64,000 bases of DNA from Rhodobacter sp. (GCA_020250445.1 JADCEF010000010.1:32730-96729), one strand, 5' to 3'; shown: positions 1 through 8,486, numbered from the stretch's first letter. Notes: generated by a model not told the origin, from the letters alone. Program-made: numbers and translations.

Positions 1-240
1 TCCACCAAGTCCATGCACGGTCATCTGATCGGCGGTACCGGTGCCGTGGAACTGCTGGCCTGCATCATGGCGCTGCGCGATGGCGTGATCGCGCCCACCA
101 TCGGCTATGAGGAACCTGATCCGGAATGCGCGCTGGATGTGGTGCCCAACACCGCGCGGGCGGCGCAGGTGGACGTGGTGTTGTCGAATGCCTTTGCCTT
201 CGGCGGGCTGAACGCCGTTCTGGCCCTGCGCCGCGCCTGA
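1..240 (+). CDS. fabF: beta-ketoacyl-ACP synthase (KAS I/II type), C-terminal part, truncated by window start
   Basis: Frame 1 reads [50 protein letters not shown]...[18 protein letters not shown], typical KAS C-terminus with catalytic-His region and GG(L/T)NA motif. Confidence 0.85.
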   Translation, partial: STKSMHGHLIGGTGAVELLACIMALRDGVIAPTIGYEEPDPECALDVVPNTARAAQVDVVLSNAFAFGGLNAVLALRRA

Positions 241-340
241 CGGCTTGCGTCTTTTGCCTGCGGACCTGCCGCCCGGCCGCGGCGCGGCACCGGTGCCGTC
301 TTGTTGCACCCTGAATCCCGCCTTGCAGCGCCGCGTTCAA

Positions 341-377
341 ATGAAAAGACCCTGCCAGGGGGTGCCCGGCAGGGTTT
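341..377 (-). terminator. intrinsic terminator between fabF-like and ialB-like genes
   Basis: Inverted repeat ACCCTGCC...GGCAGGGT with T-rich tract on the minus strand. Confidence 0.5.
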
Positions 378-446
378 GTGGTGCCCTGTTTCTGCGGCCG
401 GCAATTCAGCCCGGTCCGGGCCATGCCAAGGATCAGGTCCGCGCGG

Positions 447-1088
447 TCAGTTCACAGGGGCCTTGGAAACGGCGTCAAACCCGGCGGTGAACCCCTTCAG
501 CGACAGGTCAATGTTTACAGGTTGATCCGGGGCACCGGCCGGAACGATGGTGATCGTCGCCTTGGCCCCCTTCTTGAAGCCGTCGATCTCGGCCTGCGTA
601 AAGCCGACGCGCGCGATACAGCCCAGGGGCGCGCACCAGGTAAAGGGATAGCGCTTTGGCTGCGCACCGTCGACCGCGATGGTCAGCTGTTCGGTCAGCA
701 GCGTTTCCAGCGGGACCACGATCGTGGCACCGGCAACTGCCTGTTGACCCGGGGGCAGGGCAAAGAGACTGACTTCGGCCACGTTATTGCCTTCGCCGTC
801 CTGCAGAAGCTGGTAAAGCTGGCACGGATCGGCACCGTCTTCGGTGCGCATGCAGCGTTGTTCCCACTTCTCAAAGGTCGCGGCGGTATAGGTCGTTCCC
901 GGACCGTCCGCCGCTTCGGCTTCGGTCCCCATCGACAGATCGCCAGTGGCACCGTCAGCCGGGGCCGTGGTCTCTGGCGGGGTTTCAGGTGCCGTGGTTT
1001 CCTGCGCAACGCCGAAACCGGCCATCGCAACAGTCAGGCCAAGGGCAAGAAGCAGGGGTCTGTCAAGCAAGGTCATCCGGTCTTCCAT
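447..1088 (-). CDS. invasion-associated locus B (IalB) family protein
   Basis: Signal-peptide-like N-terminus; WEQRCMRTEDGADPCQLYQLLQDGEGNNVAEVSLFALPPG...RYPFTWCAPLGCIARVGFT typical of the IalB family; start at 1088 or 1076. Confidence 0.8.
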   Translation of the reverse strand: MEDRMTLLDRPLLLALGLTVAMAGFGVAQETTAPETPPETTAPADGATGDLSMGTEAEAADGPGTTYTAATFEKWEQRCMRTEDGADPCQLYQLLQDGEGNNVAEVSLFALPPGQQAVAGATIVVPLETLLTEQLTIAVDGAQPKRYPFTWCAPLGCIARVGFTQAEIDGFKKGAKATITIVPAGAPDQPVNIDLSLKGFTAGFDAVSKAPVN

Positions 1089-1190
1089 CCGTGCTGCACA
1101 TCTTCGGACTGCGTTATCATGCCGTGCTGCGACTGTCAGGACAGAAAAATCAAGGGATCGGGTGCGGGAAAGGTCACGTTTGCGACAACA

Positions 1191-1220
1191 GAAAAAGGGC
1201 CCGCAGCCAGGCCCTTTTTC
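1191..1220. terminator. bidirectional intrinsic terminator-like hairpin
   Basis: GAAAAAGGGCCCGCAGCCAGGCCCTTTTTC, A-tract and T-tract on either side of a GC stem. Confidence 0.6.
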
Positions 1221-1344
1221 CAAAACGTTTCTTTCTCCCTGTCGGACTGGCCGACTTCATTGCGCAGAACGCTAAGGCCAATTCCTGCAGGCGTCAACGG
1301 GATTCTTTTTTGCTTGAATGGCCACCCCAACCGTTGAAAAACAT

Positions 1345-1378
1345 GAAAAAATGGCCGCACCCTGTTCAGGGCGCGGCC
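1345..1378 (-). terminator. intrinsic terminator on minus strand
   Basis: Minus strand GGCCGCGCCCTGAACAGGGTGCGGCCATTTTTT. Confidence 0.65.
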
Positions 1379-1484
1379 AGTCCGACAGGGAGGAAGTCGA
1401 CCCGGACCTGACAGCGGGTACCGGGCAAGACCCAGACTGCCAGACGGGGATTAAGAAAGAATTTCGGGAACGGAATGTGATGGA

Positions 1485-3032
1485 GTGCGCAGGGACATGT
1501 CAGGGGACGGCACGATTTTCGTTGGCGGCGGCGGCGAGGGCTATGGATTGCCGCAATCCCTTCTGCTGGGCCACAGCAACCGCCACGGAATGATCGCGGG
1601 GGCCACGGGCACCGGCAAGACCGTGACGCTTCAGGTGCTGGCGGAAGGCTTTTCCGCAGCCGGCGTTCCGGTTTTCCTTGCCGATGTGAAGGGCGATCTT
1701 GCCGGGCTTTCCAGGCCCGGATCGCCGGCAGACAAGCGCCACGATGCCTTTGTGAAACGCGCGGGCATGATCGGACTGGATCTGCAATACCGCGCCTTTC
1801 CCGTCACTTTCTGGGATATCTTCGGCCGGCAGGGTCACCCGATCCGCACCACCGTGGCTGATATGGGGCCCTTGCTGCTGTCGCGTCTGATGGAACTGAC
1901 CGAACCGCAGGAAGGTGTCCTGAATATCGCCTTCCGCCTGTCCGATGAAGAAGGGCTGCCGTTGCTGGATCTGAAGGATCTGCAGGCACTTCTGGTGTTC
2001 ACCGGCGAGAATGCCGGCCCCATCGGCCTGCGCTACGGCCATGTTTCCGCCGCGACGGTCGGGTCCATCCAGCGCCGTCTGCTGGTGCTGGAAAACCAGG
2101 GCGGCGCACTGCTGTTCGGCGAACCCTCGCTGAATCTGGGCGATCTTCTGGCGGTGGACGAAAGCGGCGAAGGGCGCATCAATATCCTTGCCTCGGACAG
2201 GCTGATGGCCTCGCCCCGGCTTTATGCCACCTTCCTTTTGTGGATGCTGTCCGAATTGTTCGAGATGCTGCCCGAAGCGGGCGATCCTGAAAAGCCGAAG
2301 CTCGTCTTCTTCTTCGACGAGGCACATCTGCTGTTCAGGGATGCCCCGAAGGCGCTGGTGGACAAGGTGGAACAGGTGGTTCGCCTGATCCGATCCAAAG
2401 GCGTCGGCGTCTTTTTCATCAGCCAAAGCCCGGATGATGTGCCCGAAAGCATCCTTGGCCAGCTTGGCAACCGCGTGCAGCATGCGCTGCGCGCCTTCAC
2501 CGCCCGTGACCAAAAGGCGCTGCGGCTGGCGGCGCAGACCTATCGCGACAATCCGCGCTTTTCCACCGAAGAGGCGATCCGCAGCGTCGGCACCGGCGAG
2601 GCGGTAACCTCGTTTCTGGATGCAAGGGGCGCGCCCGGCATCGTCGAGCGCACGCTTGTCCGTCCCCCGTCGTCGCAGGCCGGCCCCATTGACCCTGCCG
2701 AGCGTGCGGCCGTGATCGCGGCATCCCCGTTCACGGGCAAATACGACGTGGCGGTTGATCGCGACAGCGCGTTCGAAAGGCTGCGTGCGCGGGCCGGGGC
2801 CGCCGCCGGGGCCGGGTCGGTCAAGGGCCGGTCTGCCGAACAGGAAGAGACGTTCAACAAGGCCCGCCGCCTGGATGGCGCGCCCCACGCAGGACCCGCC
2901 CCGAAACCTGCCGCCCGGCGGGGCGACAGCGTGACCGAAGCCTTCGCAAAATCCTTTGCGCGCCAGCTTGGCAGCAAGTCCGGTCAGGCCCTGGTGCGGG
3001 GCGTGCTGGGGTCGCTGTTCAAAGGGCGGTGA
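1485..3032 (+). CDS. HerA-like helicase/ATPase, DUF853 (YjgR) family
   Basis: Walker A GATGTGKT, FLADVKGDLAGLS, LVFFFDEAHLLF Walker B, FFISQSPDDVPESILGQLGNRVQHALRAF. Confidence 0.85.
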   Translation: MRRDMSGDGTIFVGGGGEGYGLPQSLLLGHSNRHGMIAGATGTGKTVTLQVLAEGFSAAGVPVFLADVKGDLAGLSRPGSPADKRHDAFVKRAGMIGLDLQYRAFPVTFWDIFGRQGHPIRTTVADMGPLLLSRLMELTEPQEGVLNIAFRLSDEEGLPLLDLKDLQALLVFTGENAGPIGLRYGHVSAATVGSIQRRLLVLENQGGALLFGEPSLNLGDLLAVDESGEGRINILASDRLMASPRLYATFLLWMLSELFEMLPEAGDPEKPKLVFFFDEAHLLFRDAPKALVDKVEQVVRLIRSKGVGVFFISQSPDDVPESILGQLGNRVQHALRAFTARDQKALRLAAQTYRDNPRFSTEEAIRSVGTGEAVTSFLDARGAPGIVERTLVRPPSSQAGPIDPAERAAVIAASPFTGKYDVAVDRDSAFERLRARAGAAAGAGSVKGRSAEQEETFNKARRLDGAPHAGPAPKPAARRGDSVTEAFAKSFARQLGSKSGQALVRGVLGSLFKGR

Positions 3033-3116
3033 CTGCCGCGGCATTGGCGCGCATCCCCATTGGACTGCCCCCGCTTTCGGCATAGGCTGCTGCATCGGCA
3101 TGGGGGGTATCACCGC

Positions 3117-5090
3117 ATGATTGTGGAGTTGGGACATTTCGCCTTGGTGCTGGCCCTTGCGGTCGCGCTGATCCAGTCGGTCGTGCCGCTGATCGGGGCG
3201 CAGCGGCGCTGGGGCACGTGGATGTCGGTCGCCGAACCGGCGGCCACGACCCAGGTGCTGCTGATCGGGTTTTCCTTTGCCGCGCTGACCTATGCCTTTG
3301 TCACTTCGGACTTTTCGCTGCGACTGGTCGTGCAGAACTCGCACACGCTCAAGCCGATGATCTACAAGATTTCCGGCGTCTGGGGGAACCACGAAGGCTC
3401 GCTTCTGCTTTGGGTGCTGATCCTGGCGCTGTATGGGGCCTGCGTGGCCTGGTACGGCGGCAACCTTCCGCCGTCGTTGCGTGCCCGTGTTCTGGCCGTG
3501 CAGGGGATGATCGGGGTGGCCTTTCTGGCCTTCCTGCTGTTCACCTCGAACCCGTTCCTGCGGCTGGCCATTCCGCCGATGAACGGGCGCGATCTGAACC
3601 CGCTGCTGCAGGACCCGGGCCTGGCCTTCCATCCGCCGTTCCTCTACCTGGGCTATGTCGGGCTCAGCATGGCGTTTTCCTTTGCGGTGGCCGCCCTGAT
3701 CGAGGGGCGCGTCGATGCCGCCTGGAGCCGCTGGGTGCGCCCCTGGACACTGGCCGCCTGGGTCTTTCTGACCATCGGCATCGCCCTTGGGTCATGGTGG
3801 GCCTATTACGAACTGGGCTGGGGCGGCTTCTGGTTCTGGGACCCGGTCGAGAATGCCTCTTTCATGCCCTGGCTCTTTGCCGCCGCCCTGCTGCATTCGG
3901 CGATTGTGGTGGAAAAGCGCGAGGCGCTGAAAAGCTGGACGATCCTGCTGGCGATCCTGGCCTTCGGCTTTTCGCTGATCGGCACCTTCATCGTGCGCTC
4001 GGGCGTGATCACCTCGGTCCATGCCTTTGCCAATGATCCCGAACGCGGGGAATTCATCCTGATGATCCTGGGCCTGTTCATGGGCGGCGCGCTGACGCTT
4101 TATGCCGCCCGCGCCAGCGCGATGGAGGCGAAGGGCGTTTTCGCCCCGGTCAGCCGTGAAAGTGCGCTGGTGGCCAACAACCTGCTGCTGGCGGTTTCCG
4201 CCTTTGTCGTCTTTGTCGGCACGGTCTGGCCGCTGGTCGCCGAACTGGTGTTCGACCGCAAGCTGTCGGTCGGCCCGCCCTTCTTCAACATGGCTTTCAC
4301 GCCCTTTGTCGTGGCGCTTGCCGTGCTGCTGCCGGTCGGATCGGTCCTGCCGTGGAAGCGCGGCGACCTGACCCGGGTGGCGCAGCCGCTGGCGGGTGTG
4401 CTGGTGCTGTCTATGGCCCTGGGTGCCCTTGCCTGGACGCTGCAGACCCAGCGCAGCATCCTTGGCCCCGTCGGTCTGGTTCTGGCGGCCTGGGTGGTGC
4501 TTGGGGCGCTGGCAGACCTGTGGCAGCGCGCCGGACGCGGGCCGCTGGCCCTGCGGCTGGCGCGGCTTACCCGGCTGCCCCGGTCGGACTGGGGCAAGGC
4601 TGCGGCGCATGTCGGCTTTGGCGTGACCGTCTTTGCCGTCGCCGCCGTGACCGCCTGGAAGACCGAGGATATCCGCGTGGTCCGGATTGGCGAAACCTAT
4701 CCGCTGGGGCCCTATGTGGTGCAGCTGCGCGACGTGCGCGATGTGCCCGGCCCGAACTACATGGCGACGCAGGCCGAGCTTGTCCTGCAGCGGGGCGGGC
4801 AGGAAATTGCAACCCTGCGTCCGGAAAAGCGCATATATCCCGTGGCGCGGATGCCCACGACCGAGGCCGGGATCGACCATTCCCTGCTGCGCGATGTCTA
4901 TCTGGTGATCGGCGACGAACAGGCGGCGGGCGGCTGGGCGGTGCGCAGCTATATTGAACCATTCGTCAATTTCATCTGGATCGGCTGCCTGCTGATGGCC
5001 TTGGGCGGCGGGCTCAGCCTGTCTGACCGGCGCTTCCGTGTGGCCGCCGGTGCGCGGCGTGCGGCCCCGGGCGCGGTGGCGGCCGAATGA
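3117..5090 (+). CDS. ccmF: cytochrome c maturation heme lyase CcmF
   Basis: Multi-TM protein with GVWGNHEGSLLLWV and WGGFWFWDPVENASFMPWL (WWD domain). Confidence 0.92.
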   Translation: MIVELGHFALVLALAVALIQSVVPLIGAQRRWGTWMSVAEPAATTQVLLIGFSFAALTYAFVTSDFSLRLVVQNSHTLKPMIYKISGVWGNHEGSLLLWVLILALYGACVAWYGGNLPPSLRARVLAVQGMIGVAFLAFLLFTSNPFLRLAIPPMNGRDLNPLLQDPGLAFHPPFLYLGYVGLSMAFSFAVAALIEGRVDAAWSRWVRPWTLAAWVFLTIGIALGSWWAYYELGWGGFWFWDPVENASFMPWLFAAALLHSAIVVEKREALKSWTILLAILAFGFSLIGTFIVRSGVITSVHAFANDPERGEFILMILGLFMGGALTLYAARASAMEAKGVFAPVSRESALVANNLLLAVSAFVVFVGTVWPLVAELVFDRKLSVGPPFFNMAFTPFVVALAVLLPVGSVLPWKRGDLTRVAQPLAGVLVLSMALGALAWTLQTQRSILGPVGLVLAAWVVLGALADLWQRAGRGPLALRLARLTRLPRSDWGKAAAHVGFGVTVFAVAAVTAWKTEDIRVVRIGETYPLGPYVVQLRDVRDVPGPNYMATQAELVLQRGGQEIATLRPEKRIYPVARMPTTEAGIDHSLLRDVYLVIGDEQAAGGWAVRSYIEPFVNFIWIGCLLMALGGGLSLSDRRFRVAAGARRAAPGAVAAE

Positions 5091-5545
5091 TCCGCGCCGG
5101 TCTGCTGGCGCTGGTGCTGCTGGCGGCTGCTCCGGCAGGGGCGGTGCAGCCGGACGAGGTCTTGCCGGATCCGGCGTTGGAAGCGCGGGCACGCGCGCTG
5201 TCCCAGGGGCTGCGCTGCCCTGTCTGCCGCAATGAAAGCATCGACGAATCCCATGCCGATGTGGCGCGTGACCTGCGGCTTGTGCTGCGCGAGCGGCTGG
5301 TTGCAGGCGACAGCGATGAAGAGGCGATCAATTTCATCGTGGCCCGCTATGGCGAATATGTGCTGCTGAACCCCACCGCCCGCGGATCGAACCTGCTTCT
5401 GTGGCTGGCCGGCCCCGCCATGCTGGGGGCAGGCGGGCTGATCGCGGCGCTGTATCTGCGCCGCCGCAGCGGTGCGGGCGACCCCGCGCCCGAAACCCTG
5501 TCCGAGGCTGATGCCCGGCGCCTTGCCGAACTGCTGGATCGGTAA
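5087..5545 (+). CDS. ccmH: cytochrome c-type biogenesis protein CcmH
   Basis: LRCPVCRNESIDESHADVARDLR motif, C-terminal TM; ATGA overlap with ccmF. Confidence 0.9.
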   Translation: MIRAGLLALVLLAAAPAGAVQPDEVLPDPALEARARALSQGLRCPVCRNESIDESHADVARDLRLVLRERLVAGDSDEEAINFIVARYGEYVLLNPTARGSNLLLWLAGPAMLGAGGLIAALYLRRRSGAGDPAPETLSEADARRLAELLDR

Positions 5546-5579
5546 CGCCTGTCCGGGCCGGGGTGCCCCGCAGGCCCTG

Positions 5580-6140
5580 TCAGGCCCCCCGCGCCAGCGC
5601 CGCAACCCCCGTCCGGGCAATCTCGCGCAGGCCAAGGGGGCGCATCAGTTCGGCAAAGGCATCGATCTTTTCCGGGGTGCCGGTCATCTCGAAGACAAAG
5701 CTTTCAAGGGTGGAGTCGACCACATTGGCGCGGAAGATCTCGGCCAGCCGCAGCGCCTCGATCCGGTGTTCGCCGCGCCCTGCCACCTTGAACAGCGCCA
5801 GTTCGCGCTGCACCGAGGGGCCGTCGACCGTCAGGTCATGCACCTCGTGCACCGGCACCATGCGGGCCAGCTGCGCCTTGATCTGGTCGATCACCTGCGG
5901 CGTGCCGGTGGTGACCACGGTGATCCGGCTGCGGTGCCCCTGATGGTCCACCTCGGCCACGGTCAGGCTTTCGATGTTGTAGCCGCGCCCCGAAAACAGC
6001 CCGATCACGCGGGCCAGCACACCGCTTTCATTGTCCACCAGCACCGCCAGGGTATGGGTTTCATTCACCGGCGCATTCGGATCGCGCAGGTCATAGGCCG
6101 AATGGCTGGAAGAGCCTTTTTTGATGTTCAGGGGGGGCAT
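5580..6140 (-). CDS. ilvH: acetolactate synthase small subunit
   Basis: ACT-domain sequence THTLAVLVDNESGVLARVIGLFSGRGYNIESLTV; full-length IlvH. Confidence 0.93.
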   Translation of the reverse strand: MPPLNIKKGSSSHSAYDLRDPNAPVNETHTLAVLVDNESGVLARVIGLFSGRGYNIESLTVAEVDHQGHRSRITVVTTGTPQVIDQIKAQLARMVPVHEVHDLTVDGPSVQRELALFKVAGRGEHRIEALRLAEIFRANVVDSTLESFVFEMTGTPEKIDAFAELMRPLGLREIARTGVAALARGA

Positions 6141-6150
6141 TCAAAGTTCC

Positions 6151-6462
6151 TTATTCTGCCGCGTCGGGTGCTGTGCGGCGGGCGTGTTCATCGAGTTTGT
6201 CGGCCAGCCACATCTTGATCAGCGCCTGACGGGTGATGCCGCGATGAGAGGCTTCCCTGTCAAGCGCCTGCACCATCCAGGCGGGGAAATCCACGTTGAC
6301 CCGTTTCGGCACTAGGCCGGGGCGGCGCGCATTGTCCCAATCAAGGAAGTCCTCGAACTCGTCGCTGCCTTCATCGAACAGGCGGTCGAATTCCTCGGCC
6401 GTGATGGTCCGTTTGCCGTCGCGGCTGACCATGACCTGAGCGTCAGCGGATTGTCTGTTCAT
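6151..6462 (-). CDS. brnA: BrnA-family antitoxin
   Basis: LVPKRVNVDFPAWMVQALDREASHRGITRQALIKMWLADKLDEHA (RHH-like BrnA C-terminus); overlaps the brnT 3' end by 20 nt. Confidence 0.75.
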   Translation of the reverse strand: MNRQSADAQVMVSRDGKRTITAEEFDRLFDEGSDEFEDFLDWDNARRPGLVPKRVNVDFPAWMVQALDREASHRGITRQALIKMWLADKLDEHARRTAPDAAE

Positions 6463-6712
6463 ATCGCACTAACTCATCCTTCCGGGCGCGTCGGACCGAT
6501 ATCAGTCGTATTCGCTTTCCCCGCCGCGTGAACATCGCCGTGTAGTAGCGCCCTTCCACCTTTGCAATCCAGCCCAGACGGACCTCTCCGCGCAGAAAAG
6601 GCCCAACTTCCAACCCGAAGGGATCATGCCACAGGGTCTGTGCCGCGACAAAGTCGATGCCGTGCTTGCCATGGTTGGCCACGCTCTTTTTCGGGCCGAA
6701 CTCGAACTCCAT
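6443..6712 (-). CDS. brnT: BrnT-family ribonuclease toxin
   Basis: MEFEFGPKKSVANHGKHGIDFVAAQTLWHDP...GRYYTAMFTRRGKRIRLISVRRARKDELVRYEQTIR, canonical BrnT layout; possible upstream start at 6739. Confidence 0.78.
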   Translation of the reverse strand: MEFEFGPKKSVANHGKHGIDFVAAQTLWHDPFGLEVGPFLRGEVRLGWIAKVEGRYYTAMFTRRGKRIRLISVRRARKDELVRYEQTIR

Positions 6713-6738
6713 TATGGTGGCGAATTCATACCATTTCA

Positions 6739-6852
6739 ACCCCGAACCGGTGCCGCCAGCGCATGCGTTTCCGGCACCGGCGCATTGGAGTCGTGCGGGT
6801 CACAGGCGAAATGGTTCGACGAGCCATTCTTATTGTTCGTTGGGGACATGGT
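6739..6852 (-). pseudogene. decayed duplicate of the ilvH 5' end
   Basis: Minus-strand translation MSPTNNKNGSSNHFACDPHDSNAPVPETHALAAPVRG* aligns ungapped with IlvH N-terminus MPPLNIKKGSSSHSAYDLRDPNAPVNETHTLAVLVDN. Confidence 0.8.
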
Positions 6853-6878
6853 TTTTGTTGACCGGGCGTGGAGAACGC

Positions 6879-6905
6879 AAAAAAAGCCCCGCGGTGAGGC
6901 GGGGC
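6879..6905 (-). terminator. intrinsic terminator downstream of tRNA fragment
   Basis: Minus strand GCCCCGC CTCACC GCGGGGC TTTTTTT. Confidence 0.75.
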
Positions 6906-6933
6906 GTAAGGCATGGATCTGTATAGGAAAGTT

Positions 6934-6977
6934 TGGTTGTGGGGGCAGGATTTGAACCTGCGGCCTTCAGGTTATGA
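6934..6977 (-). tRNA. 3' half of tRNA-fMet (truncated, CAT anticodon region to CCA)
   Basis: Minus strand TCATAACCTGAAGGCCGCAGGTTCAAATCCTGCCCCCACAACCA matches the 3' half of initiator tRNA; no D-arm or 5' acceptor strand upstream. Confidence 0.75.
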
Positions 6978-7002
6978 GGGTCACCCTTGTATCCGGAATA
7001 AC

Positions 7003-7012
7003 CACGCAATTT
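7003..7012. repeat. 10-bp direct repeat CACGCAATTT (left copy)
   Basis: Exact match to 8477-8486. Confidence 0.6.
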
Positions 7013-7124
7013 CCGATTGTTAGTCTATTTCTCGACTCGCAACGTCGGCGTCGTGTCGCACGGAACAGCCGCAAACCATTGGAAAAAAACGGGAATCTGA
7101 TAACGCAGCGTAGAACTGACCCTG

Positions 7125-7661
7125 TCATTGGTCGTCTTGGCAAGGCCGATCAAACCAGCTGCGATCTTGAAGTGTCGGGTTGTCAATATTCCGCGCATTG
7201 CACGACGGGAGGTGAGGTGATGTGTTTCCATCGTAAAGAAGCCCGGGCCCAACCATACCGGTGTAATATCCGTTGCAGGCTTGGCGGTTCCCGCCCAGAC
7301 CGCTCACCGTAAAGGCCTCATCATGGCTCAAGCCATCCAGTCTGGCGTCTTTTTCCGCATCAAAGAGCCCGGACTGGCTTCGGTCATATGAATACACCCA
7401 GACATAGCGATCATTGAAACAGATGCCCTCTAAATCGCGAGCAAGGCGTGTCGCACCGTCTTTGGTGAATAGGTCTCCACTATATGGTTGCGCGGGGTCG
7501 ACCCCGCGCTTGATGATCATCCCGTTGGGAAGAACCACCTTATCGGGGGGGTGCCCAATAACAGCCGGAAGACTCAGCAGCGCAGCAAGGCTGGCCAGAC
7601 CAACTGCAGCCGAAATCAACCGAGGCGACAGCCTTTGCAAGAGCCTTGGACCGCGCATCAT
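7125..7661 (-). CDS. hypothetical protein with N-terminal TM/signal segment; candidate immunity/partner of the upstream MuF-tail protein
   Basis: ISAAVGLASLAALLSLPAVIGH hydrophobic segment; 4-nt ATGA overlap with the upstream ORF stop. Confidence 0.6.
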   Translation of the reverse strand: MMRGPRLLQRLSPRLISAAVGLASLAALLSLPAVIGHPPDKVVLPNGMIIKRGVDPAQPYSGDLFTKDGATRLARDLEGICFNDRYVWVYSYDRSQSGLFDAEKDARLDGLSHDEAFTVSGLGGNRQACNGYYTGMVGPGLLYDGNTSPHLPSCNARNIDNPTLQDRSWFDRPCQDDQ

Positions 7662-8443
7662 CCGCCACCCTTGGCAGAGTATTCGCTTTGGCCAGCGTCC
7701 TTGAAAACTTCTGCCGAAAACGTTGCTGCCCAGCTTCCCGTAATCGCGTAGGGCGTTCCGCCTGTCTCGATACCAAGGCCGAGCGGATCCTCGAAACGGT
7801 CGCTGAACTCGAACCCGGTAGCACCACGGATTTGCAAAATCGCACCTCGGCTATCAACCGCCCCGGTGAATACGCCACGAACGACACCGTCGCCATGCGA
7901 GAACTCGACACTTCTGAAATCATAGACCGCCTCGAAATCGTAGGAAAACGCGCCGCTCTCAGCGCGCCTGGCCGCGTCAGCGATCTGATCCGCAAGCCTG
8001 CGGAACGCTCCCTGCGCACCGTCGTTCCAAGCATACTGTTCTGCAATTTCCCGCAAATGCCCTATCTCCAGGAGATCGACAGGACGCCCGCCTCCAAAAT
8101 AGTAATGGTTCACGAAGTCGGTATCTGTCCATCGATCAGTACTCGAAGCCAGCCCCGTGGAAAATTCGTGAAAAGCGAACTCAGTTTCGCCCGAAATGTA
8201 GGGAACGGCCTCACAGCGGCAATTGTAGTCTTCGCCCGGATGACCTGACGGCGGCGGGTCTGACCAAGAAAAGATGCGGCCATCGTTAACGCGATGCGAC
8301 GTGCGAACCCGCTCGTCGTGCTGTGTTCGCCAAACATACTGACCGGTGGCACCGATCTCCTTGAGCAACAGCCTGATCGGTGTGCCCTTGCGGAGGTAGG
8401 CAATGAAGGCGGCGCGATAGGCGTCGGTGTGGTACATGTTCAT
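7658..8443 (-). CDS. phage MuF/minor-head C-terminal-type protein fused to an uncharacterised C-terminal domain (toxin-like)
   Basis: IGATGQYVWRTQHDERVRTSHRVNDGRIFSWSDPPPSGHPGEDYNCRCEAVPY is a MuF-type tail; C-terminal segment ...FEDPLGLGIETGGTPYAITGSW... Confidence 0.6.
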   Translation of the reverse strand: MNMYHTDAYRAAFIAYLRKGTPIRLLLKEIGATGQYVWRTQHDERVRTSHRVNDGRIFSWSDPPPSGHPGEDYNCRCEAVPYISGETEFAFHEFSTGLASSTDRWTDTDFVNHYYFGGGRPVDLLEIGHLREIAEQYAWNDGAQGAFRRLADQIADAARRAESGAFSYDFEAVYDFRSVEFSHGDGVVRGVFTGAVDSRGAILQIRGATGFEFSDRFEDPLGLGIETGGTPYAITGSWAATFSAEVFKDAGQSEYSAKGGG

Positions 8444-8476
8444 GATCGGGAACTCGATGGGCCGGTGTTCCAGTAT

Positions 8477-8486
8477 CACGCAATTT
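8477..8486. repeat. 10-bp direct repeat CACGCAATTT (right copy)
   Basis: Exact match to 7003-7012. Confidence 0.6.

Noticed and set aside
1500-3632. 710-aa minus-strand ORF opposite the DUF853 gene
   Set aside because: Antisense shadow ORF; low-complexity Q/R/G-rich translation with no recognisable family, opposite a well-supported CDS
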